Below are positions 41,573 through 50,761 of a DNA stretch of 64,000 bases, piece by piece; within the stretch, counting starts at the first letter, position 1, and each line of letters opens with the position of its first letter. The position numbers and the translations under genes were made by a program. Origin of the DNA: Lunatimonas lonarensis (GTDB lineage: Bacteria > Bacteroidota > Bacteroidia > Cytophagales > Cyclobacteriaceae). Below the pieces are notes generated by a model that was given only the letters and a program-made list of their open reading frames with translations, had not been told where the DNA came from and did no database searches. The stretch covers positions 1-64,000 of the forward strand of contig NZ_AQHR01000041.1 in NCBI RefSeq assembly GCF_000390185.1, written 5' to 3'.

Positions 41573-44500
41573 ATGCGACCATTAAGAATCATTCCTGGAC
41601 ACATGCGATGTTTCGCCCTTTCGTTTTGCCTTTGTTTGGTGGCGTTGGTGGGGGGTGCCCAAAATATCAAGTTCAAGACCTACACCGTTGAACATGGGCT
41701 TTCCAACAATTCAGTAAATCGAATCATCAACGATCCGTCAGGGGGGCTTTGGATTGCCACATGGGATGGGCTGAATTTTTTTGACGGGAAGTCCTTTCAG
41801 GTGTTTAAGCACGATCCCCGAAATAGCCTTTCCTTAGCCGGGAATTACATCTATGATCTTTTCACGGATCAATCCGGCACCCTGTGGGTAAAGTCGTCGT
41901 TGACCACTGTGAGCAAGCAGACCGCTTTTGGGGAGTTTGAAAACTATTCTTTTGAGCAGGAGGTTGATGAGTTTGGTTTGAATCGGGACCAAATGGTTGC
42001 ATTAAGGGTTGGAGGCATCCATTACATCTATGCCGATGGCCGGTTTGTAAAGGGGCGGGAATCGGATCGGGTTCAGTCTGGCAAAATATCTTATGGAAAG
42101 GTAATCCAAAAGCACTTTCCTGGTATACAGTTGAAAGATCAACTCAGGGATAATCAGGGAAACCTATGGTTTGCCTCTACGACCACCGGACTTTTCATAT
42201 TGCCATTTAACGAAGATGATGGGGATCAGGGAAGTTTTCACAACTATACCGTAGATGCATCAGACCCCTACAGCCTGCGCAGTAATGAAGTATATGCACT
42301 TCATGAGGATGTATTTGGCAATGTTTGGTTGGGCCTAAAGGACGGTGGCTTAAGCATGGCCTATAAAAACTCACGAAGTATCAATTCCATTTCTCCCCAT
42401 TCAAAGCGATTCAGTGAGCTGCCATTAGAAACCATCCGGGCTATTCACCAAGATAAAGCAGGCAACCTTTTACTGGGTTTTTACAACTCCGGCGTGTATC
42501 GGTACGATAAAAACAAAGGGAAATTCATGGAGCTTGCCATCGAGCCGGCCCGGTCGAATTCCGATTGGAAACGCATCCGCAGTCTTTTTCGTGACAGTCA
42601 GGGTTCTGTTTGGATAGGAACCTATGCCGGATTGGTGAGAGTTACCGACAGCGGGGCGATGCACTATTTCCCAGGAGAGGGAACGCCCCATCTCATGAGC
42701 GGCCGAAATTACGATATTGTTGAGGATCCGGAGGAAAACAGCCTTTGGGTAGCCTGTTGGGGAGGGCTTTCCAAATTCAGTTTGGAATCACAACGTTTTG
42801 TCCCTTTTGAGGGCCAGGAAAAACTAAAGAGTTACCATATCCGCAAAATAGTCAGGAGCAATGACGCGCTATGGCTGGCAACGGAAAACAACGGAGTGAT
42901 CCGGTTTAGAGGAGCAGCGCTGGAGTTTTTGACCTATGCCCAGGGCCTTCTTGATAATAGTGTGTACTCTTTGTTGCCCGATAATAAGACAGGCGACCTT
43001 TGGATTGGTACTTTAGGGGGAATAACCATTTACCGTCCGGGGGTAGGAATTCTCCGACAGATTACGGAGAAGAGTGGGCTTTTTAGCCAATTGGCCTACG
43101 GTCTGCTGGCCGGCGACAAACACGTGTGGGTAAGCACTACAAAGGGAATAGCGGCTATTGACAGGGAGACCTTTGAAGTGACCGTACTACCGCCGGAGGA
43201 AGGCTGGCAGTCCGGGGAGTTTTCGGAAGGGGCCTACTACAAAAATGAGCGCGGAACGCTGTTTTTTGCAGGTGTAAAGGGGTTGAATTATTTCCACCCG
43301 AAAGCCCTTGACCTGAGCTTTGACCCACCAAAAATCCAGCTGCGTACGGTTAAGAATCCGCCAGGTACCGAGATTAAATATCCAAGCAGTATCAAGGCGG
43401 ATGTGCAGGCCATCCAATTCACGGCAAATCCCTATAACCGTATTGTTTATAAGTTGGAACCGCTGGAGACCGAGTGGAAGACGGTTGATCCCACCTATAC
43501 CATTCGGTATGAAAATGTCCCTCCGGGAAGTTACAGGCTGTTGGCAAAAAACGAATCGGATACCGCAGGCCTGCAGGTAGCTTCCCTATCCGTGGACATT
43601 CCCATGCCGTTTTGGAAGTCGCCGTTCTTTTGGACACTTCTGATATGTACTGTTTTTTTGTTGTTTATCCAATGGCGGCACTTGCACAACAGGAGGCAGC
43701 GCGTAAAGCTCCAGTCGCTGATAGATGAACGTACGAAAACCATCGAGGAACAAAAGAAAAAGCTTATGGAGATCAACGCCTCTTTGGATCGAAAAAACCG
43801 GGAGATCAGCGTGCAGAAGTCGCAGCTTTTGGAGTATCATAACCAGCAAAAAAATCCGGATTTTGAGATAGAAAAGTTTAAAAAATTCGTGCTAAACCAG
43901 TTTGGGCCTCCACTTGCCCATATCAAGAAGGATATCGATATGGGGAGATTGGGCCAAAAAGAAGTACAGGAAGATGTTTCTACCCATATCAACGCGTTGA
44001 TCCGAGAGCTTAGGGATTGGGAGAAGTTATCGGTATTGGATCATTTGGAGGAATCAACGGCGTCCCTGACCGTGCTATCGAGTTTATATGAAAGCCTCAC
44101 ACACGAACTTCGGGGACAGCTCCTAGCCAGGCAGATCCAACTAACCTATGACTACCAGCTCGGCGATGAATGGGTGAGCATGGATGTATTGCGCGTCAAG
44201 CTTTTTTTTCACTGCCTGTTCCGAGAGCTTATCAAGTTTATGGAGAAACACTCTCAACTGACCATCAAGGCCTCGGTTTCCGACCAAATCGTCTGTATAC
44301 AGACGCGATCGAATAGCAATATTTTAACGGCGAATTTTCAGCAGATCATGGATGGCAGCCTCTACATGCGAAGTGCCCAGCGGATTTTGGCTGATTTAGG
44401 CGGGAGGATGGAGTTTTCCTCGGAGGGTTCTGTTTCCCTACAGGTCTGCATTCCCTTTGTATTCGCCGAAAATCCCCATGGGACCCTGACCTGGGAAAGT

Positions 44501-45289
44501 ATGGAAATGGAAGACCGGGTCGTTTTGGACCGGTTCAATGTAGTCATTTTGGGAAATCGATTTGAAACGGACGGTATGGTCAAACTGATTGGCCACGATA
44601 AGGTAAACCTGATCGAAGAGGAAAACCCACTGAAATTAGTATCCTTGGTGCAACATACTGCCATAGATGCGTTGATTTTGTATAACGTAAAGATCAGCCA
44701 GCCGCTGTTGGATCTGATGCAGTCGGTAAAGGAATCCAACGAAAGTAACGTGGCCTTACCCGTGCTTTATTTTTACGAACTACTGGAATATGGACTACAG
44801 GAAAAGCTCGCCGATCTTGGGGTAGGAACATTCATTCAGTTGCCCTCCAGCGTGGAATATATTAAAAAGAAGCTTCATGGCCTTATTCAAGCACGGAGAC
44901 GCTATCTGGAAGAGCGAAAACAACATTCGCTCATCCCAATGTCGGATGAAAACTCCCAAGATGACCATTTGACTCCCAACGAGCGATTGATACGGGAGGC
45001 ACTCCGCATTATCAAACAACAATATGCTGATCCAAATTTCAGGGTAGAATCGCTCAGCTCTACGTTGGGTATTTCCAAAATCAAATGTTACCGGCTGTTC
45101 AAAGAAGTGTTGGATACCTCCCCCTCTGATATGATCATCAAATTGCGCCTACAAAAGGCAGAGCAGCTCCTCCAAAAAAAGAAGATGAATATCTCAGAAG
45201 TGGGATTTGAATGCGGGTTCAACGATCCGAAGTATTTCAGCAAATTGTTCAAAAAGCACTACGGTGCGTCGCCTCGTGGATTTGCCTAA
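41573..45289 (+). CDS. HTCS-like transmembrane regulator with degenerate kinase and receiver domains
   Basis: The 1238-residue protein has a signal peptide (ALSFCLCLVALVGGAQ), a Reg_prop beta-propeller (about 40-600, for example GGLWIATWDGLN, GSVWIGTYAGLV, GDLWIGTLGGI), a Y_Y_Y domain (about 615-680), one membrane helix (FFWTLLICTVFLLFIQW), a coiled coil, kinase- and receiver-like regions, and a C-terminal AraC helix-turn-helix (VESLSSTLGISKIKCYRLF, VGFECGFNDPKYFSKLFKK). This is the layout of hybrid two-component systems that sense periplasmic oligosaccharides. The phosphorelay residues are gone: HE of the kinase reads NQ (LNQFGPPLAHI), the ATP-site N and G1 boxes are lost, and the receiver Asp is Asn (LILYNVKIS). 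It probably signals without phosphotransfer. Likely target: the genes downstream. Confidence 0.85.
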   Translation: MRPLRIIPGHMRCFALSFCLCLVALVGGAQNIKFKTYTVEHGLSNNSVNRIINDPSGGLWIATWDGLNFFDGKSFQVFKHDPRNSLSLAGNYIYDLFTDQSGTLWVKSSLTTVSKQTAFGEFENYSFEQEVDEFGLNRDQMVALRVGGIHYIYADGRFVKGRESDRVQSGKISYGKVIQKHFPGIQLKDQLRDNQGNLWFASTTTGLFILPFNEDDGDQGSFHNYTVDASDPYSLRSNEVYALHEDVFGNVWLGLKDGGLSMAYKNSRSINSISPHSKRFSELPLETIRAIHQDKAGNLLLGFYNSGVYRYDKNKGKFMELAIEPARSNSDWKRIRSLFRDSQGSVWIGTYAGLVRVTDSGAMHYFPGEGTPHLMSGRNYDIVEDPEENSLWVACWGGLSKFSLESQRFVPFEGQEKLKSYHIRKIVRSNDALWLATENNGVIRFRGAALEFLTYAQGLLDNSVYSLLPDNKTGDLWIGTLGGITIYRPGVGILRQITEKSGLFSQLAYGLLAGDKHVWVSTTKGIAAIDRETFEVTVLPPEEGWQSGEFSEGAYYKNERGTLFFAGVKGLNYFHPKALDLSFDPPKIQLRTVKNPPGTEIKYPSSIKADVQAIQFTANPYNRIVYKLEPLETEWKTVDPTYTIRYENVPPGSYRLLAKNESDTAGLQVASLSVDIPMPFWKSPFFWTLLICTVFLLFIQWRHLHNRRQRVKLQSLIDERTKTIEEQKKKLMEINASLDRKNREISVQKSQLLEYHNQQKNPDFEIEKFKKFVLNQFGPPLAHIKKDIDMGRLGQKEVQEDVSTHINALIRELRDWEKLSVLDHLEESTASLTVLSSLYESLTHELRGQLLARQIQLTYDYQLGDEWVSMDVLRVKLFFHCLFRELIKFMEKHSQLTIKASVSDQIVCIQTRSNSNILTANFQQIMDGSLYMRSAQRILADLGGRMEFSSEGSVSLQVCIPFVFAENPHGTLTWESMEMEDRVVLDRFNVVILGNRFETDGMVKLIGHDKVNLIEEENPLKLVSLVQHTAIDALILYNVKISQPLLDLMQSVKESNESNVALPVLYFYELLEYGLQEKLADLGVGTFIQLPSSVEYIKKKLHGLIQARRRYLEERKQHSLIPMSDENSQDDHLTPNERLIREALRIIKQQYADPNFRVESLSSTLGISKIKCYRLFKEVLDTSPSDMIIKLRLQKAEQLLQKKKMNISEVGFECGFNDPKYFSKLFKKHYGASPRGFA

Positions 45290-45294
45290 TATGC

Positions 45295-45328
45295 TTGGTG
45301 GTTTCTAGCGTCCCATTGTGTATTTTTG
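45295..45328 (+). promoter_or_regulatory. Candidate promoter of the AraC-type regulator gene
   Basis: TTG at 45295-45297 and TATTTTTG at 45321-45328 fit the Bacteroidota -33/-7 promoter (TTG, 17-23 bases, TAnnTTTG) with a 23-base gap. It lies 48 bases before the ATG of the AraC gene. Confidence 0.5.
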
Positions 45329-45375
45329 GTGCAGAAGAGCCCTGAATGCTTTTCATATACCCATAAAGTACAACA

Positions 45376-46269
45376 ATGGAACCCATAAAGACCTATGAAA
45401 TGCCTCGTACGCCTGAAAAACAAGCTTTTCAGTTGTATGAAGTACAGGGTAAAACCATTGCCAATCCCCACTACCCCCATGAGACCGACCGACCCCACCG
45501 GCACAAGTATTATGAGGTGTGCGTTTTCGTGACAGGGGCGGGGAAGCATGAAATAGACTTTAATACCCATCAGATACAGCCCAATAGTATCCACTTTCTT
45601 TCTCCTGGTCAGGTTCACCTGATTTCCCGTGAGGAGGATTACCACGGGTACCTGATGGTTTTTTCGAAGGAGTTTTATTCCCTTGACACCTTCCACGAGG
45701 ACCTCCTTTTCCAACTTGCTTTTTTCAACAATCCCCACCGGGTACCCATCCTTAATCTGGATGCGGGAAATTTTGGAGAACTACTTGATCTCATTGGCTT
45801 GATGGGAAGGGAATTACAGCAAAAAGGAGCCTATCACAACGGGATATTACGTAGTTATTTGCAGGTTTTCCTTCTTAAGTGCCAACAGCATTACGTTGAT
45901 TTTTTTGCGGAAAAGCAAAAGATGGGCGATCCGCATTATGCATTGGCGCAGCAGTTTCAGACACTGGTCGAGCAGCAGTTCAAGCGGCAACATCTGGTGC
46001 AGTATTATGCAGACCATCTCGCGTTGTCGCCCGCGTTGCTGAACAAGTACGTAAAGAAAATTACCGGTACCACAGCGGGTGACCTGATAATCGAAAGGTT
46101 GATTTTGCAGGCGAAGCGGTACCTTATTTATACGGACCTTACGAACAAGGAAATTGCCTATCAGCTGAATTATGCGGATCCCTCGTATTTTAGCCGGATT
46201 TTCAAAAAGAAAACCGGCCTGAGCCCTTCCGAGTTCAGGCAGGCAGAGAACGAAAAGTACCAGAAATAG
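45376..46269 (+). CDS. AraC-family transcriptional regulator
   Basis: The 297-residue protein has an N-terminal cupin-like sensor domain (PHRHKYYEVCVFVTGAGKHE, SIHFLSPGQVHLIS) and a C-terminal AraC DNA-binding domain with two helix-turn-helices (YADHLALSPALLNKYVKKIT and IAYQLNYADPSYFSRIFKKK, ending TGLSPSEFR). The cupin probably binds a small molecule, perhaps a sugar. It lies between the HTCS-like regulator and the GH88 operon in the same direction and is a plausible second regulator of it. Confidence 0.9.
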   Translation: MEPIKTYEMPRTPEKQAFQLYEVQGKTIANPHYPHETDRPHRHKYYEVCVFVTGAGKHEIDFNTHQIQPNSIHFLSPGQVHLISREEDYHGYLMVFSKEFYSLDTFHEDLLFQLAFFNNPHRVPILNLDAGNFGELLDLIGLMGRELQQKGAYHNGILRSYLQVFLLKCQQHYVDFFAEKQKMGDPHYALAQQFQTLVEQQFKRQHLVQYYADHLALSPALLNKYVKKITGTTAGDLIIERLILQAKRYLIYTDLTNKEIAYQLNYADPSYFSRIFKKKTGLSPSEFRQAENEKYQK

Positions 46270-46423
46270 ACTGTAAAATACCTTTATTTTGGCTGTTTTG
46301 CAAGCTACCTTTATATCGAAATCAGAAAAGTACACACTCCTGGGTGCATCTGATTCGGTTGAAAATTTGGATTTAACTCCCTTTTATATTCTCTTAAAAA
46401 AGAAAACATACTTCCAACGCAAA

Positions 46424-47806
46424 ATGATAAAAATTGATTTTGAACTTAAGCCCAACGACCTAAAAGGTTTATTGGAGAAATTCTGGCAGTTATCTGGCGA
46501 GAAGATCGAAGCGATCGAGCGCGATTACCCTCAAGATAAGGGTTCGCCGGTCTTTACCGTAAACGGAAAGTACGATACCCGGGGCTGGACCGAGTGGACC
46601 CAGGGGTTTCAATTTGGATCTTCGATCCTTCAGTTTGACGCAACGGGCGAAGAGCGCTTTTTGGCCTCCGGAAAGGAAAGGACGCTAAAGCTCATGGCGC
46701 CCCATATCAGCCATACCGGTGTACACGATCACGGATTCAACAACGTAAGTACCTATGGGAATTTACTTCGCCTGATGGTAGAAGGGAAAATTCCATTCAA
46801 CGAATGGGAAAAGAATTTCTATGAGCTTGCCTTAAAAATATCCGGAGCGGTTCAGGCTAGCCGTTGGACGCCCATCAAAGACGGAGGTTATATTTACTCG
46901 TTTAACGGGCCCCATTCGCTGTTCGTGGACACCATACGTACGGTACGTATATTAATGCTAAGCCACAGTTTGGGCCATGTCCTCCAGCAGGAAAACGACG
47001 TGCGGGTCAACCTGCTCGTTCGGGGATTGCAACACGCAAAGGCAACCGCCGATTATTCCGTTTTCTACGGTGCCGGAAGGGATAGCTACGATCTATGGGG
47101 CAGAACAGCCCATGAGAGTGTATTTAACACAAACGACGGCAACTTCCGATGCCCCAACGCACAGCAGGGCTATACGGGATTCTCTACCTGGACCCGAGGG
47201 CTGGCCTGGGCGATGTGTGGATTTGCCGAGGAACTGGAATACATTGATGGGCTCAGTGATGAGAATTTGGGTGCCTATGGGTCGCGAAAAGATATTGAGG
47301 CATTTATGCTCAAGGCAGCACAGGCTACCTGCGATTTTTACATAGAACACACACCGGTCGACGGGGTTCCTTACTGGGATACAGGGGCTCCCAATTTACA
47401 TCGTTTGGGAGATTACCTTTCCAGGGCCGCTGACCCGTACAATGCCTTTGAACCCGTGGACAGCTCTGCGGCAGCAATCGGCGCACAGGGTCTTCTGCGT
47501 TTAGGTAAGTTGTTTCAACAGCGCGGGGATCAAGAAAAAGGCACGAAGTATTGGCAGGCCGGATTAACGGTGTTGCGGACCTTGCTTCAGGAGCCTTACC
47601 TCTCCACCAATCCAAACCATCAGGGCATACTGCTCCATTCCATCTACCATCAGCCAAATGGATGGGATAATGTGCCATCCGGAAGGAAAATTGCCTGCGA
47701 GGAATCCAGCATGTGGGGCGACTATCACGCAAGGGAACTGGCTCTATATGTGACCCGGGTAATCAGCGACGAGCCGTACTACACCTTTTTTAATTGCCTG
47801 TCATGA
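46424..47806 (+). CDS. Glycoside hydrolase, GH88 type (unsaturated uronyl hydrolase-like)
   Basis: I chose the ATG at 46424; the longer frame from 46289 adds residues from the intergenic region. The 460-residue protein has no signal peptide and fits the (alpha/alpha)6-barrel GH88 pattern: DTRGWTEWTQGFQFG, HDHGFNN, GAGRDSYDLWGRTAHESVFN, QGYTGFSTWTRGLAWAMCGF and DSSAAAIGAQGLLRL. The WTRGLAWAxxGF block is characteristic of GH88. These enzymes hydrate the 4,5-double bond of oligosaccharides made by polysaccharide lyases. Lack of a leader implies a cytosolic role on imported products. Overlaps the next gene by ATGA. Confidence 0.8.
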   Translation: MIKIDFELKPNDLKGLLEKFWQLSGEKIEAIERDYPQDKGSPVFTVNGKYDTRGWTEWTQGFQFGSSILQFDATGEERFLASGKERTLKLMAPHISHTGVHDHGFNNVSTYGNLLRLMVEGKIPFNEWEKNFYELALKISGAVQASRWTPIKDGGYIYSFNGPHSLFVDTIRTVRILMLSHSLGHVLQQENDVRVNLLVRGLQHAKATADYSVFYGAGRDSYDLWGRTAHESVFNTNDGNFRCPNAQQGYTGFSTWTRGLAWAMCGFAEELEYIDGLSDENLGAYGSRKDIEAFMLKAAQATCDFYIEHTPVDGVPYWDTGAPNLHRLGDYLSRAADPYNAFEPVDSSAAAIGAQGLLRLGKLFQQRGDQEKGTKYWQAGLTVLRTLLQEPYLSTNPNHQGILLHSIYHQPNGWDNVPSGRKIACEESSMWGDYHARELALYVTRVISDEPYYTFFNCLS

Positions 47807-48633
47807 GTGTAGCGCCGATTGTTGATCTACGTAAATTGTGCATCCACACGATTACCACTAAACCCTGGAGTTTGGAGGAGTCGGGAGAACGATACGAAGC
47901 GGCTGGAGTGAAGGGTATTTCCGTTTGGCGGCAATACCTGGAGGGCCGAAACATCGCCCAGGCGGGAGAAAGGCTTAGAAATCACGGGTTGGAAATAGTT
48001 TCCTTGGTTCGTGGGGGTTTTTTTCCCTCGACCTCCGCTGCGCAGCGTCAAATAGCGATCGATGATAACCTTAAAGCGGTGGATGAAGCTGCTGCTCTGG
48101 GAGCAGAGATGATCGTTTTGGTGTGTGGCGCGGATCCGGGGCAGTCTCTGACGGTGTCCCGAAAACAGATACAGGAGGGGATAGAACGGGTTTTGCCCTA
48201 TGCCATCGCAAATAACGTGAAGCTGGCCATCGAGCCGTTGCATCCCATGTATGCAGATACCCGGTCGGCAGTCAATACCCTGGAGCAGGCCAACGACATG
48301 GCAGAGTCGATAGGTTCTGATTTTGTGGGCATCGCCGCTGACGTCTACCATCTTTGGTGGGATCCGCATCTGGAACAGGAGATCAAACGGTGCGGAGCCA
48401 ATGGGAATCTGTTGGCGTTTCACATCTGCGATTGGGTCAGTCCGACCGTGGACATGCTCAATGACCGTGGTTTGATGGGAGAGGGGTGCATCCCGATCCA
48501 ACAGATCCGGGGATGGGTAGAAGAAGCCGGATTCAGGGGATTCAATGAAGTTGAAATTTTCTCTGATCGACATTGGGCCGGAGACCAAGATGAATTCCTG
48601 CAAAAAATCGTAGCAAGCTACAAAAGCTGTTAA
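47803..48633 (+). CDS. Sugar phosphate isomerase/epimerase-like TIM-barrel protein
   Basis: The start at 47803 overlaps the GH88 stop (ATGA at 47803-47806). The 276-residue protein is an AP-endonuclease-2-type TIM barrel: IHTITTKPWSLEESGERYEA, ISVWRQYLEG, LAIEPLHPMYADTRS with the metal-binding glutamate, FVGIAADVYHLWWDPH with Asp and His, AFHICDW and GFNEVEIFSDR. The acidic and histidine residues form the divalent-metal site. Members isomerise or epimerise sugars or keto-acids; here it probably acts on the uronic-acid-derived product of the GH88 enzyme. Confidence 0.85.
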   Translation: MSVAPIVDLRKLCIHTITTKPWSLEESGERYEAAGVKGISVWRQYLEGRNIAQAGERLRNHGLEIVSLVRGGFFPSTSAAQRQIAIDDNLKAVDEAAALGAEMIVLVCGADPGQSLTVSRKQIQEGIERVLPYAIANNVKLAIEPLHPMYADTRSAVNTLEQANDMAESIGSDFVGIAADVYHLWWDPHLEQEIKRCGANGNLLAFHICDWVSPTVDMLNDRGLMGEGCIPIQQIRGWVEEAGFRGFNEVEIFSDRHWAGDQDEFLQKIVASYKSC

Positions 48634-48679
48634 TCGATTTTGCTTTAATCAATAAACTACAATAACAAAAAACAGTAAA

Positions 48680-49822
48680 ATGGAACATAAGATAGGCATT
48701 ATCATGAATGGGGTGACCGGAAGAATGGGCACCAACCAGCATTTAATGAGGAGTATAGTCGCGATCATCCAGCAGGGTGGGGTGAAATTGGGCAATGGCG
48801 ACACCATCATGCCCGATCCGGTTTTGGTGGGCAGAAACCAGGCCAAATTGGATGAGTTGAGCAAAATGTCGGGCGTCACCAAAACGACCACCGATTTGGA
48901 CTCCGTAATGAATGATCCCTACTACACGGTGTATTTTGATGCGCAAACAACCGGACGAAGGGCAGATGCCGTGAAACAGGCGGTGAAAGCCGGGAAGCAT
49001 GTCTATTGTGAGAAACCCGTGTCCGTTGACACCCAAACTGCTTTAGATCTCTTCGAGCTTTGTGAGGAAGCGGGGGTAAAGCATGGGGTGGTACAGGATA
49101 AATTATGGTTGCCAGGCCTTCGTAAACTGAAGCGACTGATAGAAAACGACTTCTTTGGGGAGATTTTATCTGTCAGGGGCGAGTTCGGGTACTGGGTATT
49201 TGAAGGGCACTCGGTTCCCGCGCAGCGGCCTTCCTGGAACTACCGAAAAGAGGATGACGGAGGTATCATCGTCGACATGCTTTGTCACTGGAGGTATGTG
49301 TTGGATAATATTTTCGGAAAGGTCAAGGCGGTTTCCTGTCTCGGTGCCACGCACATCAAGGAACGTATAGACGAATCCGGTAAGCCATATACTTGTACCG
49401 CGGATGACGCTGCTTACGCTACCTTTGAACTGGAGGGGGATGTGATAGCCCATTTCAATTCTTCTTGGACGGTGAGAGTTAGGCGTGATGATTTGCTGAC
49501 ACTACAGGTTGATGGCACGAAGGGCTCTGCGGTGGCAGGACTGCGTGAGTGCTATATCCAGCATTACGGTAATACGCCAAAGCCTGTTTGGAACCCTGAT
49601 ATTGTGCAGCCCATTGATTTTTATGGAGGATGGTCTAAGGTACCCGAGCAGGAGCATTTCGATAATGCCTTTAAGGTACAATGGGAATTGTTTCTGAAGC
49701 ATGTGGTATTGGACGAGCCTTTCCCATGGAATATGAAGGAGGGAGCCAAAGGCATCCAACTCGCGGAAAAGGGCCTGGAGAGTTGGGAAAAGAGATGTTG
49801 GGTAGATATTCCGGAGCTTTAA
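48680..49822 (+). CDS. Cytosolic Gfo/Idh/MocA-family oxidoreductase
   Basis: The 380-residue protein has no leader, unlike the two other family members in this window. It begins IGIIMNGVTGRMGTNQHLMR, a nucleotide-binding fold with the unusual NGVTGRMG, and the catalytic-lysine segment is GKHVYCEKPVSVD. DKLWLPGLRKLKRLIEND and GGIIVDMLCHWRYVLD belong to the C-terminal domain. It should carry out NAD(P)-dependent oxidation of a sugar or sugar acid. It lies 46 bases after the isomerase gene and ends one base before the next ATG, so it belongs to the same operon. Confidence 0.88.
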   Translation: MEHKIGIIMNGVTGRMGTNQHLMRSIVAIIQQGGVKLGNGDTIMPDPVLVGRNQAKLDELSKMSGVTKTTTDLDSVMNDPYYTVYFDAQTTGRRADAVKQAVKAGKHVYCEKPVSVDTQTALDLFELCEEAGVKHGVVQDKLWLPGLRKLKRLIENDFFGEILSVRGEFGYWVFEGHSVPAQRPSWNYRKEDDGGIIVDMLCHWRYVLDNIFGKVKAVSCLGATHIKERIDESGKPYTCTADDAAYATFELEGDVIAHFNSSWTVRVRRDDLLTLQVDGTKGSAVAGLRECYIQHYGNTPKPVWNPDIVQPIDFYGGWSKVPEQEHFDNAFKVQWELFLKHVVLDEPFPWNMKEGAKGIQLAEKGLESWEKRCWVDIPEL

Positions 49823-49823
49823 C

Positions 49824-50594
49824 ATGAAAAGAGTAGCATTGGTAACAGGTGGATCCCGGGGCATAGGCCTTGGGATCGCCAAATGCTTGGCAAAGAACGG
49901 TTTTGACCTTGCCATCAACGGTATGCGGGCAGAGGAAGACACAGCGGACAGCTTAAACGAACTTAGGTGTCTTGGGGCGTCGGTGGTATATTGCCGCGGT
50001 GACGTGGGAGATCAGGTGCAGCGCCAAGAGATACTTGCTAAGATCAAGGCGGAATATGGCAGGCTAAATGTCCTCGTCAATAATGCAGGCGTTGCTCCGA
50101 AGGAGCGGAAGGATATTTTGGAGGCTTCGGAGGAGAGTTTTGATTATGTCCTGAAAACCAACCTTAATTCAGCTTATTTTCTTTCCCAAGCTGCGGCCAA
50201 CTGGATGATTTCCCAGAAGGCCGAAAACCCGGATTTTGAGGGATGCCTGATCAATGTATCCTCCATTTCAGCGACCATCGCATCAGTGAACAGGGGAGAA
50301 TACTGCATAGCAAAGGCAGGAATGAGCATGGCTACACAACTCTTTGCCGTGCGGCTTGGTGAGTATAATATTCCGGTTTACGAAGTCCGTCCGGGAATTA
50401 TCGCTACCGACATGACTTCCGGTGTTAAAGAAAAATACGACCGCCTTCTCGCAAACGGTCTTTGCGTTCAGTCCCGTTGGGGCCTACCTGAGGACGTAGG
50501 GTTGGCCGTGGCCTCATTGGCCAAAGGTGACTTCCCTTATTCCACCGGACAGGTAGTCATGGTCGATGGGGGATTGAGCCTCCCTAGACTCTGA
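49824..50594 (+). CDS. Short-chain dehydrogenase/reductase of the sugar operon
   Basis: The 256-residue SDR has TGGSRGIGLGIAKCLAKNG for cofactor binding, NNAGVAPKERKD, the serine in INVSSISATIA and YCIAKAG with catalytic Tyr and Lys, and EVRPGIIATDM. It begins one base after the stop of the oxidoreductase and is followed by a strong terminator. In this setting it is likely a sugar or sugar-acid dehydrogenase rather than a fatty-acid reductase, though the sequence class (3-ketoacyl-ACP-reductase-like) does not decide this. Confidence 0.88.
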   Translation: MKRVALVTGGSRGIGLGIAKCLAKNGFDLAINGMRAEEDTADSLNELRCLGASVVYCRGDVGDQVQRQEILAKIKAEYGRLNVLVNNAGVAPKERKDILEASEESFDYVLKTNLNSAYFLSQAAANWMISQKAENPDFEGCLINVSSISATIASVNRGEYCIAKAGMSMATQLFAVRLGEYNIPVYEVRPGIIATDMTSGVKEKYDRLLANGLCVQSRWGLPEDVGLAVASLAKGDFPYSTGQVVMVDGGLSLPRL

Positions 50595-50596
50595 GT

Positions 50597-50637
50597 ATAA
50601 ATCGAACCTAGCGGATCCTCCAATAGGTTCGATTTAT
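50597..50637 (+). terminator. Terminator after the SDR gene
   Basis: ATAAATCGAACCTA (50597-50610) and TAGGTTCGATTTAT (50624-50637) form a perfect 14-bp stem, followed by a T-rich stretch. It separates the enzymes from the transporter gene, which therefore probably has its own promoter or depends on read-through. Confidence 0.8.
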
Positions 50638-50761
50638 CATTTTTGATTTACTTCGGTATTGGTTCCCTTAATCTAAAATAAATGACCTCCCATACCGCAA
50701 ATTATTAGTGGAAAAGCGATATTATTACCATTTTGAAACAAACCCCAATCAACCCAAAAAA

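Noticed and set aside
47827-48603. 258-codon minus-strand open frame
   Set aside because: It lies wholly antisense to the TIM-barrel isomerase gene, which has clear metal-site motifs.
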